59,602 nucleotides of DNA from an uncultured Roseburia sp. (GTDB lineage: Bacteria > Bacillota > Clostridia > Lachnospirales > Lachnospiraceae): NCBI GenBank assembly GCA_947070915.1, contig CAMTDY010000002.1:1-59602 (forward strand), written 5' to 3'. Position numbers and translations under genes: made by a program. Within the stretch, counting starts at the first letter, position 1. The number at the start of each line of letters is the position of its first letter. Below the pieces are notes generated by a model that saw only the letters and a program-made list of their open reading frames with translations, was not told the origin of the DNA and searched no databases. Shown here one piece after another: positions 1 to 8,700 of this stretch.

Positions 1-12
1 CCCCGAGCCTTA

Positions 13-45
13 TCGTCGGCAGCGTCAGATGTGTATAAGAGACAG
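13..45 (+). other. Residual Illumina Nextera (Tn5) read-1 adapter
   Basis: These 33 bases match the Nextera read-1 transposase adapter, ending in the 19-bp Tn5 mosaic end AGATGTGTATAAGAGACAG. This is library-preparation sequence left at a contig end. Native DNA starts at about position 46; the 12 bases before the adapter are also of doubtful origin. Confidence 0.97.
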
Positions 46-83
46 AATTATTTTCCAATGTTTTACGAAAAGGGGGAAAAAGT

Positions 84-1058
84 ATGATTATCAATGCAAA
101 TGAAACTGGACTGATTGATTTTTCTGGATTGAAAAAGTGGTCCAAAACAACAGACGAAAAAATCCGCTCCAGCTTTAAAGAAAAAAAAGATTCTGTATCT
201 TTAGAACTTAGCCCAGAAGGCAAAACCAAATCCCAGTATCACCAGACCGTTGCCACTATGGCCGTGCAAGAAGAAATAAGAACGGGCTGCGCTCCTGAGA
301 CAGCCAGAGATTTTAACAGGACCGGCTATGCTCATATCGATAATACGATCATTGATTCATTAAATGGGGTTTCTATCGAGACAAGACAATATGTCTATGA
401 TATGATTAATAGTGATATTTTGATCAATGATGCATCAAATATATCAGAAAATGAAAGACAGGAGCTGATTTCTCTGGGACTTTCTGAAGCACAATTTATT
501 GCAGACAATTATCTTTCCGAAGACAACGCCAAAGATTTTATGGGAGCAATAAAGAAAATGGCCGGAATAGCGGCAAATGGGATCCGGGAAGAAGACGGCA
601 CCATGGACTATGGCGGGATCTACAATACAAATGTAACGGAAAATGGTTACACGGTACAGATCACAAATACTGCTGCAATGATAAAACGGTTTCGCCCGGA
701 TATGTATGAAGAGCTCCGTTCTATAGAGAAAGGAGAACAGGGCGGGGATGTTTGGGAGCGCCTGAGGGCTAGTGCTAAAATACTAAATAAATTTGCGAAT
801 GAGGTAATTGCCAAACAGCCGAATATGTACAGGCAATTTGAAAAAGAAGGATTGGAAAGACTTGAACAGGTTTCGGAAAAAGATGTCCGGGATACTTTTC
901 AGCATGTGGAAACAAAAGGTGTACAAAACTTTGTTGATGCGTTGACGCAGCTGCATGGATCGGGACAGTTCAATGCATTTTCATCTCTCACGAACCGGCT
1001 AAGCACGGTCATCAGCTTATTAACACCTGCCAACAATAGGTTTGGCGCCCAGAAATAA
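84..1058 (+). CDS. Unrecognised 324-aa protein
   Basis: I do not recognise this protein. It is a complete ORF with a strong ribosome binding site (AGGGGG about 8 bases before the ATG) and an intrinsic terminator 13 bases after the stop, so it is very likely a real, separately transcribed gene. It has no signal peptide and no membrane segment, so it is predicted cytoplasmic. The sequence is hydrophilic and mostly helical. The first 50 residues are rich in Lys and Ser, with a stretch VSLELSPEGK. An acidic middle part (about residues 100-150) contains several Asn/Asp/Ser-rich turns. The promoter cannot be judged because adapter sequence begins about 40 bases upstream. It stands alone, convergent with the SDR gene. 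Confidence 0.8.
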   Translation: MIINANETGLIDFSGLKKWSKTTDEKIRSSFKEKKDSVSLELSPEGKTKSQYHQTVATMAVQEEIRTGCAPETARDFNRTGYAHIDNTIIDSLNGVSIETRQYVYDMINSDILINDASNISENERQELISLGLSEAQFIADNYLSEDNAKDFMGAIKKMAGIAANGIREEDGTMDYGGIYNTNVTENGYTVQITNTAAMIKRFRPDMYEELRSIEKGEQGGDVWERLRASAKILNKFANEVIAKQPNMYRQFEKEGLERLEQVSEKDVRDTFQHVETKGVQNFVDALTQLHGSGQFNAFSSLTNRLSTVISLLTPANNRFGAQK

Positions 1059-1070
1059 TCCAGGCAGAAA

Positions 1071-1116
1071 GAGACCGGAACAGACAGAAATACTGTCTGT
1101 CCTGGCCTCTTTTTTT
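1071..1116 (+). terminator. Intrinsic terminator after the 324-aa gene
   Basis: A 17-bp inverted repeat with a few mismatches (GAGACCGGAACAGACAG paired with CTGTCTGTCCTGGCCTC, 5-base loop) is followed by seven T residues on the plus strand. It ends transcription of the 324-aa gene. On the other strand it lies just past the stop of the SDR gene but has a poorer T tract there. Confidence 0.9.
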
Positions 1117-1123
1117 ATCTGGG

Positions 1124-2023
1124 TCAGGAACCAACGATGGTCCCACCATTTGGATGAAGCACCTGCCCCGTCATATAACTCGCATCCTCTGAGGCAAGAA
1201 ATACGTAACAGGGCGATACCTCACAGGGCTGCCCTGCTCTTTTCATGGGAACCTCCGAAGTCTTTGATCCAAAAGTACTTACCTCTTCTGCCGAATAAGA
1301 TGCCGGGATCAGCGGCGTCCATATGGGACCAGGGGCTACGGCATTTACCCTGATCCTCTTTTCCGAAAGAGACAGCGAGAGGGATCTTGTCAGGGCGACG
1401 ATGGCTCCCTTGGTAGAACTATAATCAATCAGATCTTTGTTGCCCTCATAGGCAGTAACCGACGTGGTATTAATGATGGAACCTCCCTTTTTCATATAAG
1501 GCAGTGCGTACTGTATCAGATAAAAGAAAGAAAAAACATTATTTCTAAAGGTAAATTCCAGCTGTTCATGGGAAATATCCAGAATACTCCTCTGTACATA
1601 CTGGACCGCATGGTTATTTACAAGGATGTCCAGGCCCCCAAAGTGATCAACCGTTTTGTCGACGCACATTTTTGCAAAGGCAGGATCTTTCAGATCTCCT
1701 CTTAAAAGCAGGCATCTGCCTCCCAACGCTTCGATCCGGTCTGCGGTATCTCTGGCATCCCGCTCTTCATCATAGTAAACAATGGCCACGCAGGCGCCCT
1801 CTTTCACATAATCATAGGCAATGGCTCTTCCTATGCCGCTGTCGCCTCCTGTAATGAGTGCTGTCTTATTTTCTAATTTCCGTTTTGGCCTGCAGCATTC
1901 AGATACCGGCTGAGGTTTCATGATATATTGAAGCCCTGGCTGTTCCTTTTGATGCTGCGGCGGAAATGAAGCGGGAAAATCTCTGCATTCATCTGGCGAA
2001 TATTGATTGTTAAATGATTCCAT
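1124..2023 (-). CDS. SDR family oxidoreductase (YhdF/YhxC-like)
   Basis: A 299-aa classical short-chain dehydrogenase/reductase, an NAD(P)-dependent cytoplasmic oxidoreductase. The dinucleotide-binding motif TGGDSGIG is at about residues 58-65, NNHA occurs in the central fold, and the catalytic tyrosine and lysine lie in YSSTKGA, preceded by the serine of NTTSVTAYEG. The C terminus MTGQVLHPNGG is typical of the family. The extra N-terminal ~50 residues before the Rossmann fold, rich in Gln and Pro, are characteristic of the Bacillus YhdF/YhxC/GsiB-associated stress SDR group, often named glucose-1-dehydrogenase-like without proof of substrate. The start is supported by GGAGG ahead of the ATG. 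It is monocistronic with its own promoter. The substrate is unknown. Confidence 0.93.
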   Translation of the reverse strand: MESFNNQYSPDECRDFPASFPPQHQKEQPGLQYIMKPQPVSECCRPKRKLENKTALITGGDSGIGRAIAYDYVKEGACVAIVYYDEERDARDTADRIEALGGRCLLLRGDLKDPAFAKMCVDKTVDHFGGLDILVNNHAVQYVQRSILDISHEQLEFTFRNNVFSFFYLIQYALPYMKKGGSIINTTSVTAYEGNKDLIDYSSTKGAIVALTRSLSLSLSEKRIRVNAVAPGPIWTPLIPASYSAEEVSTFGSKTSEVPMKRAGQPCEVSPCYVFLASEDASYMTGQVLHPNGGTIVGS

Positions 2024-2115
2024 AGTCTGATCCTCCTTATCCTATGTTATGCAAGATCAAACTAGGATGTTAAACCGGGAAGACGGTACTTCCACTGGTC
2101 AAATCTCCGCCCCTT

Positions 2116-2142
2116 TGTATAGCATAAACCGATACATGTCAA
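2116..2142 (-). promoter_or_regulatory. Candidate sigma-A promoter of the SDR gene
   Basis: On the minus strand a perfect -35 (TTGACA) is followed after 15 bases by TATACA, about 95 bases before the start codon. The -35 is consensus, but the spacer is short, so the exact -10 could be one or two bases further on. Confidence 0.5.
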
Positions 2143-2266
2143 GTGTCGCTTCTTACTCATAACTTCTAATGCTTTTCAGGCATATAACCTTTTTTTCTTT
2201 TCACCCCTTTTCAATCAACTCTCGCAATTGTATTTTGCGTGCAGTTTATGACGGTCCTTCCAAATG

Positions 2267-2930
2267 TCACTTTCCCTTACTCGCCACAGTTTTGCTCCAA
2301 ATCCACGAATTCGACCGCCCGATAATCTCCCAGCCTACTTCCTTGAAATAATCCACAAAAGCATTACTGTCATTATCCACCATCGCAAACTGCATATAAC
2401 ACTTACGATTCCAGAACGATTTAGGAAGTACGAACTTTATTTTCTTCAGGTATTTTGGCTTACAGGCGACTTTGAATTTCTTCATCTTTTTGTTATCCGC
2501 ATACCGGATGGCAACATCGGCCGAAGACATCTCCTTTTTCGGCAGTTTCTGGCAATCCACCTGAACGATCGTTTTCTTCGGCTTCTTCTGAACTTTCACT
2601 TTTACAAAACCCGGAGTGATTTTACAGGTATAGCTCCGTTCCATGTCCTTCGCACACTCCGCAAGCCCATCAAAAAATCTCTCCCTTTGAATCACTACGC
2701 AGTGTTTGCCACCCGCCATAGCCATCAGAGATATTCCATCCAACAAAAAGATAACCTTTTTTGGTAACTGTACCGGGAAGTTTCACGGTCTTCCCATACC
2801 GGAAACTTTTAGGAAGGGTTCCCTTTACCTTCACCCCTTCTTTCTCCATCCCCTCTTTTTTTCCATAATACCAATGTCTTTTTCCCATACAGAAGTTCTG
2901 CACTGCCCTGGCACGGACCCATTTTACCAT
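2267..2930 (-). pseudogene. Frameshifted remnant of a surface protein with an InlB B-repeat
   Basis: Two overlapping minus-strand frames carry pieces of what looks like one protein. The upstream frame (2670-2930) contains KGYLFVGWN preceded by a KTVKLPGT stretch, the pattern of an InlB B-repeat (Listeria-Bacteroides repeat, Flg_new) of extracellular proteins. The downstream frame (2267 to about 2746) holds a Lys-rich, beta-like tail with paired aromatic residues. The frames switch in the 2670-2746 overlap, so at least one frameshift separates them. No signal peptide, no anchor motif and no good ribosome binding site precede either piece. The fragment lies immediately downstream of the DUF4253 gene and is probably not translated as a functional protein. 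Confidence 0.6.
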
Positions 2931-2942
2931 TTATATGTTTCT

Positions 2943-3665
2943 TTAATCCCACCAGAAATACCACACATCGGATTCTGCAAGCCCGGCTGCCAGCTCAGAC
3001 ACCTTATAGGTAAGGGTTCCCTGATCAATCCGGTCCGGACAGAAGGCATAATGCTCCGTGGCAGCTTCGATACTGTCCACATTGTTTAATCTGAAAGGGG
3101 CATAAAACTCCATAACATCATGGGTAAATACTGCGGGAACTGCCTTGTACTTCTCATACCAGTATTTACATACAGCAATCATTTCCTCCGGCATTGGGCA
3201 TTCGTTCCACCCACCCATCGGCAGGTATCCAACGATCTCCCAAGGGTTTTTGACTGGAATCTCTAACAGCAGGGTATCCGCCTCTAACATTCCATCATCA
3301 AAAGAGATATATCCGGAAAATTTATGCAGCACTTCGCCTTCTGTCTCTTCTCCGATAAAATCTTCCCATTCCCCATCTTCAAATTCTTCGGTATACTCCT
3401 CCAGCCGCTCCTTCAGAATATCTTTACCATTATCTTTGCAGCCATGAATAATTTCATCTCTGTCATATTCGGCACCTGCCACCTCCTCCAGCCAGTCCAC
3501 TGCATATTCATCCAAACAGATAATTGCCGGATAAAAACCCTCTTCCTTGCCTCTTGCCAAGGTAGCTTTATACGCCTGATCCACTAATTCAGGACGGCTC
3601 CCTTTTTCAAATACGGTATAGCTGCAACCAAAGCTCTCTGCCATTTTCTTTGTTGTTTCATCCAT
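2943..3665 (-). CDS. DUF4253 domain-containing protein
   Basis: A 240-aa acidic, probably cytoplasmic protein. The C-terminal half carries the DUF4253 signature: a WEIVGYLPMGGWNECP segment followed by a helix and FTHDVMEFY, ending close to VWYFWWD. DUF4253 proteins are common in Firmicutes and Actinobacteria, often near toxin-immunity or surface-protein genes, but have no established activity. The ATG at 3665 is preferred because it has AAAGGAGG eight bases upstream; an in-frame start 25 codons earlier has no such site. The gene lies among degraded surface-protein pieces, so an immunity-type role is possible but not shown. Confidence 0.82.
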   Translation of the reverse strand: MDETTKKMAESFGCSYTVFEKGSRPELVDQAYKATLARGKEEGFYPAIICLDEYAVDWLEEVAGAEYDRDEIIHGCKDNGKDILKERLEEYTEEFEDGEWEDFIGEETEGEVLHKFSGYISFDDGMLEADTLLLEIPVKNPWEIVGYLPMGGWNECPMPEEMIAVCKYWYEKYKAVPAVFTHDVMEFYAPFRLNNVDSIEAATEHYAFCPDRIDQGTLTYKVSELAAGLAESDVWYFWWD

Positions 3666-3740
3666 AACTTTTTCCTCCTTTGGGATACAATAACTCAGCA
3701 CCCTGCACAAACAACCGTTATACGCATAAAAAGAACGCAC

Positions 3741-4122
3741 TCAGTTAACAGGCATGTTCATTACCTCGATCGAAGCCGGTTCAACTGTCGTACTTCGCAA
3801 CAAATCCTCCAGTACAGATTATCTGGCCGGGACGGGAATTGACAATCAGGCGGTCAAGCATGCCTCTATCTTATTACAGCGAATTGCTTAGCTTTTATTT
3901 AAGTGTACCACACGTATTTTTAAAAGACAATAATTAGAAGCAAAAGTATCTCTAATTATAAAAATTAACAGTGGTTTTCACATTACAGAAATACCTTCCG
4001 AAAGCAATTTTAAATAGTTCTCTACAATTTGATAAATCACTCCGGTCCCGCTTCCGCATCTTGGCCACGGTATAGAACATAGCGCTGCATCCAGCCATTT
4101 CATAAATTTACGCAATCTGAAT
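3741..4122. other. Gene-poor stretch with short decayed reading frames
   Basis: No convincing gene. A 45-codon plus-strand frame (3754-3891) reads as a possible protein tail, and a minus-strand open frame around 3990-4120 ends near 3988, but neither matches a family I know. Both are probably scraps, like the neighbouring acetyltransferase and integrase fragments. Confidence 0.5.
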
Positions 4123-4300
4123 TTACCACCTCTGTTCTTCTCTGTTAAAGAAGTATCCCAAATTGATTCTTACTTCCCGTCTTTTGATATCATTATTTGT
4201 ATAACAGCATGTGTCAAACCCAATCAGTTCAAATCCTTCGTGAAGATAAAAGCCTATTGCGCTCGTATTACATGATTGAGTTTCTAGAATTATGGCACGC
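4123..4300 (-). pseudogene. C-terminal fragment of a GNAT N-acetyltransferase
   Basis: Read on the minus strand, this stretch gives ILETQSCNTSAIGFYLHEGF followed by ELIGFDTCCY and a normal stop. The pattern LETQ..N..AI.FY...GF is the acetyl-CoA-binding and C-terminal strand-helix region of GNAT acetyltransferases. Only the last ~58 residues remain. Upstream, at about 4300, the frame joins directly to a recombinase fragment in a different frame, so the N-terminal two thirds are lost. No start or ribosome binding site is present, so it is not expected to be functional. Confidence 0.75.
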
Positions 4301-4660
4301 CTTCCTTTTTACCTGCCTGTTCTCCCACGGCACATTAATTTCAAAGCAGGGATTAATAGGAATCAGCCGGTTGTTTTTTGCTGATTCCATGCATTCCCTC
4401 ATTCTTCCCAATGCCTCACGCATTGCGGAGGCCGTCTTTCCCTCTTTGTTCATCTGTGTGATTACATTCTGGACATCTATATTCGTAATATCCACCAGAC
4501 GCATATCCCCAAGACGTTTCCCAAATGAATTATAAAATTTACTCCGCTTCGGAAACACACTCGTTTCTTTTACATAAGGGACTTTATAATTTTCAAACCA
4601 CTCATCAAACCATTCACTAAGGGTTAAAAGCGGAATTTCCTGTAAAACAAAAAGCAGCAA
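4268..4660 (-). pseudogene. Tyrosine recombinase/integrase fragment (core-binding domain only)
   Basis: The minus-strand frame encodes a SAM-like core-binding domain of a phage/ICE-type tyrosine recombinase: LSEWFDEWFENYK near the start, then LGDMRLVDITNIDVQNVI and a helix ending in NRLIPINPC. The catalytic domain with its R...HxxR...Y residues is missing, because after ENRQVKRK the frame runs into acetyltransferase DNA. The first ~11 codons of the open frame belong to the terminator region of the adjacent nuclease repeat, so the native N terminus is also gone. It is a remnant of an integrated element, truncated on both sides. Confidence 0.8.
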
Positions 4661-4681
4661 TCCTTTTGTAGAATTACTGCC
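4646..4681 (-). terminator. Intrinsic terminator of nuclease copy 1
   Basis: On the minus strand GCAGTAAT pairs with ATTGCTGC (one G-U pair) and is followed by TTTTTGTTTT. The same hairpin follows copy 2. Confidence 0.8.
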
Positions 4682-4709
4682 TTATTTATTATCTTTCATT
4701 GTAATTGGT

Positions 4710-5507
4710 TTATACTGGCTGCAGTTCCTCATCTGCCAGTTTCTGCACTTCTTCCAGTGGCAAGTCGGAATATTCTGCAATTTCTTCCAACGGCAACTTG
4801 CCCTTTTCAATCATCCTCCATGCAATTTCCTTTTTTTCATCCGTAATCATATCTTCCATTGCTTTGCACATCGTGGATATTCCCTCCTTATCTTCTTTAT
4901 AGTATCTTGCGGTATCCGCAAGCACCGGATAATTCATATCCGCTGGATTGGTACATGAGAAATCATGCATCAGCTTCCCTAACTCTGAGTCATCTTTGTA
5001 AGAGGCATTCACATATAGTATATGGGAACCATCGTCAAAAAATTCTCCGGCTTCCCGAATATACCGGTCGATATGGTAAATCGGCTTGTTTTTTCTGATT
5101 ACATCCGTTTCCGTTATAAAAATAACATACGTTTCTGCTAAATTCTCTATTTCCACACCAGCAGGCAGAATATCACAATTAATGAGGCTGCTGTTATATC
5201 TTGCCCGCTTCGCCCCGGCGCCTTTCCCGGCACGCTGAATCTCGATGTTGTACTTTTTTCCCTGAGAATCGGTGGCATAAATATCGAGCCTGACTGACCT
5301 GCCCTTTATATTTTTCATGCTTTACTGCGTGATAACTTTTTCAACCTGAATGTCCGCCTTCTCCAGCACAATACGGAGTACCAGTTCGGTCGCTTCCTTA
5401 TTTTCCTCAAAGCACTTCGTCATGAAATCGTCATCCAGCAGACGGAATCCCCGGATACGCTGTAACATTTCTTCATGCTTTTGCTCTACTGTTTTTCTCT
5501 TTCCCAA
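4710..5507 (-). pseudogene. Rpn family (PD-(D/E)XK) nuclease, copy 1, split by a stop codon
   Basis: Encodes a recombination-promoting nuclease / PD-(D/E)XK nuclease-family transposase (PF12784 type). The nuclease core is visible as RLDIYATDSQGKKYNIEIQ, where the Asp and the Glu-x-Gln belong to the metal site, followed by FITETDV. A TAA at 5322-5324 replaces the Tyr codon present in copy 2, splitting the protein into a ~60-residue N-terminal piece and a 202-residue piece that begins at the next Met. The native start is probably the TTG at 5507, preceded by AGGGAG; an earlier in-frame start at 5558 has no ribosome binding site. The core remains open, so translation restart at Met 5318 cannot be excluded. 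Confidence 0.85.
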
Positions 5508-5643
5508 ATGGTTCTTCTCCCTGCTTTCCCTTAAATTTTTATAGTATAATCGTACCACAGAACACCCTGTTTATCAACTACTTTATCCCTGCCGCAGACC
5601 ATGTGCCTGCTTTTTCTCATCCATCTTTCGTTTCAGTTTCCGG

Positions 5644-5702
5644 TCAATCCCCCTTCTTTCCCCTTCCGCTCATCTGCGATACGGTTCTGTATGATCCGGC
5701 TG
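5644..5702 (-). pseudogene. Tail of the small ribbon-helix-helix-like gene, copy 1
   Basis: The last ~19 codons of the gene preserved at 24984-25379 are found here, reading SYRTVSQMSGRG and then stopping, with a two-base length difference from copy 2. Everything upstream of 5702 is unrelated DNA, so the gene is almost entirely missing. Confidence 0.6.
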
Positions 5703-5773
5703 ATGTTTGTATTTCATTGTAAAAACAAGAGGACAGGCTGCCATACTTCCCATCCTCTTGCCAAATCACTTTT

Positions 5774-8700
5774 TTATTTCTTTACCTTGATTTTAATCTT
5801 CCGTTTGCAGCCGTTTCTCGCAAAAACATAGATGGTACATTCTCCTGTTCCCTTTGCTTTTACTTTTCCACCTGCCGTCACCGTCGCGGCCTTTTGATTG
5901 CTGCTCAGATAGCGGAATTCATTACAATGGGCTGACGAAAGTTGCTTTTTTCGCTTGTCATATAAGACGGCTTTAGGGTGGAGGGTTACCGTACCTCCTT
6001 TTTTCAGCGTATACGAGCTTTTCTTTACCTGTATCTTTTTGACATTGGTATAGCTTACGCTGTCTTTGCCTGCGACATGGATAATTATGGTTTTGGCAAG
6101 GGTTTTCTTTTTCCCGTCCTTCCACTGCCATGCCACGACATACAGTTTGAAATTCTTTTTGGTATCGAGCTTTTTGCCGTTTACCTTTTTGACAGTAATC
6201 TTTGTCTTTTTGCCACTCTTTACCTGATTGAGCGACTTGGCGCTAAAGTCCTTTCCGCAATACTGCACATAGACGCTGTAACCATCGGCGCCGCTTACCC
6301 TGCCCCATGTGATTTGAAGTTTCTTTCCTGTCTGGACTGCTTTCAGACCGGAATGGAGTTCTGCCTTTCTTTTTTCTTTGCCGGATGCCTGCTTCGGTTT
6401 TTCCTCCGGTGCCGGAGTGGGCTTGATGCCGTCATCTGGTGTCGGGCTTGGGGTGTTGCCCCCGACCGGTGTCGGACTTGGGGTGTTGCCGTCTCCGTCC
6501 GGTATCGGGCTTGGGGTGTTTCCTCCATCCGGTGTCGGGCTTGGGCTTACATCCCCTCCGCTGCCCGCCTCTTTGTAGACAATCGCATAAGCGGAGAAAC
6601 GGTCAGTGGCTATCGTGATGGTATCATCCGCAGTATCCAAATCTTCCAGTATTTCCGCCACGCCGTCATGCACCCGGATGATGGCAAAGGTTCTTGCTTT
6701 CCCGCTGTCTTTCCCTTTCAGACTGTCCGGCACATCAATGACAATCGTGAGTTTTTTCGATGTCTGGGAGATGGCGCTGCGGTCTGTCCCGATTATCTTA
6801 AACAGGCTGATGTCTAAATACTGCCCGACGGAAAATCCTTTGACGGACGTGTTTCCGCTTAATGCCTCCTGTACTGCTGCTTTGTCGCTGCTGTTTACAG
6901 TGTCTGCTGCGTCTTTTACTTCAAGAATGAATCTGATGTCGCTCCCGTTTTCTACCTGTGCTTTTTCTTCGTCTGTCAGAATGATGTCCGCCAGTTTTTC
7001 CGCACTGTCAGATAAAACCGTGTCGGGAGCTTTTTCGTCTTTTTCCACGTCTTTGCTGACATTGCCTGGATTTTCTGCCGTTCTCTCATAGCCGCACACG
7101 TTGCAGTCCGCATCGGTATCCGAATCGTAGACATGGGCCTCCTTTGGTTCGGTTTCCCCGCAGCGGCGGCAAGTTTTCCAATGCCCATCCGCATCACGAT
7201 GATATTCTCCATAGTCATGCCCTAATGCCGCCGTAACGGTCTGCGCTTTTATCACATGGCCGCAGGCAGAGCAATGACTTCCTTCCGTCAGTCCCGTTTC
7301 CGTACAGGTCGCTGCTTTTGCCGGGTCTGCAACCGCTGTATGCCCTTTTGCGGCAATCACCACACTGTCCTTATCTGTAATTTCCTCACCTGCGGCTTCG
7401 TCCGCAAACCACTTCTCACAGCCAGTGCAGGTATAATATGCCTTATTCCCCGCCTGCGTGCAGGTAGCCGCTTTCGCCTGCACCTGTGTCAGGCTGTGGG
7501 TATGCTGCGGCACAAAATGCACAATATCACTGTCGAGGATTGTTCCATCTGAATAGGAAACCCGGCAGAGATAGCCGCCCTCCTCTCCAGCAGAGAGGCT
7601 TCTTCCTGTCTGGCCGTCCAGTGCATCCCCAAGCATCACCTTTGTCAATTTCGCTGTCAGCGTAATGGAAGTATCTTTCTCGCCGTCAATAAAAAGATTG
7701 AATATACCATCTCCACTGGCAGTAAGTATATACTCTCCGTCTGCATCTGTCTGACTTGTGTACAACTGATACTTATAATCATCTGATACAAGCATCACCT
7801 GTCCCTGTTCTATTTTCCGGGATGTTTTTACTGCAATGATATCGCCCTTTGACAGAACCACCTTGAAGTAACCGCATTCTCCGCTTTGTGTGCCTGTCCA
7901 GCCTGTTTCGGCATCGTAGGAGCTTGTATCATTTACGTAGTTGTAGGGGAGGGCGTTTTGATACGTAACCGCCTGTGTTGTCACCTCCGCTGGATACCAC
8001 TGATAAGAAGCGGGCGCATAATCGGGGGCGCCGTTTGCCGTTACCGTATACCTGTTTTCCGGCGATGGCTGCTGTGTAATTGCAAAATTGAAAAGCGCCA
8101 GCTCGCCGTTCTCATTTTCATTGATAAACAAGCCTTTTTTCACACTGGTAAAATACTCGGAAAAGCGCTTTCCTGACATGTGGGTATCCCAGTCCGCCGT
8201 AAATGTACATGCTGTGTCCGCATCGACTCTGTAAGGCGAGTCGACCGATAACGGGCCGGTAAGTGTGATGATTCTCTCACTGTTTTCGTTCCGCAGAAAG
8301 ATATCCTTCCCATTTCCCTTAAGCTTTGGCGCACCCGACAAAACCAGCTCCGATCCGGTGCTATAATCGACTAGGACTGCAAAATCCCGGTCGGAAACCA
8401 CCTCTCCGCCGTACAGATATACGGTGCCACCTGAGGCAACAACTGCCCTTGACATTCCCTCCTGACCGGCATAGCTGTTTCTCACTTTCCCGCCATACAG
8501 ATAAAATGCGCTATGCGCATCTATCATTCCATCATTCATCGCAGGAGAAGAAAAGTCTGAAACAATCTGTCCCCCGCCGCCACAGTCACAGACGCTGAAA
8601 TTGCCTGTATCAGTTTTCTTTCTGGCAATGTTGATCTTACAGCCGTTCAAATTCAGCGTATGGCCATTCAGGCACAAACTGACATCACCAGTCTTGATCT

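Larger units (their letters stand above)
4630..5702. repeat. Rpn-nuclease segment, copy 1 of a dispersed duplication
   Basis: This stretch is nearly identical to 24140-25099 in the same orientation. It contains a minus-strand terminator, the Rpn-type nuclease and the tail of a small upstream gene. Homology starts at CGGAATTTCCTG on the left and stops after GATCCGGCTG on the right. Relative to copy 2 it has 119 extra bases (between TTTTTCTC at 5492 and TTTTTCTC at 5611), which include the presumed native promoter and start region of the nuclease. Confidence 0.93.

Noticed and set aside
1042..1353. A plus-strand 103-aa frame overlapping the 324-aa gene end and SDR gene
   Set aside because: It crosses the terminator, lies antisense to the SDR gene and has no ribosome binding site.
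6438..6548. Short direct repeats that might suggest a CRISPR
   Set aside because: The units are coding (Pro-Thr-Ser linker), adjacent and without spacers; no cas genes occur in the window.
5978..7091. Long plus-strand frames opposite the surface protein
   Set aside because: They are the complement of a low-complexity, repeat-rich coding region and have no translation signals.
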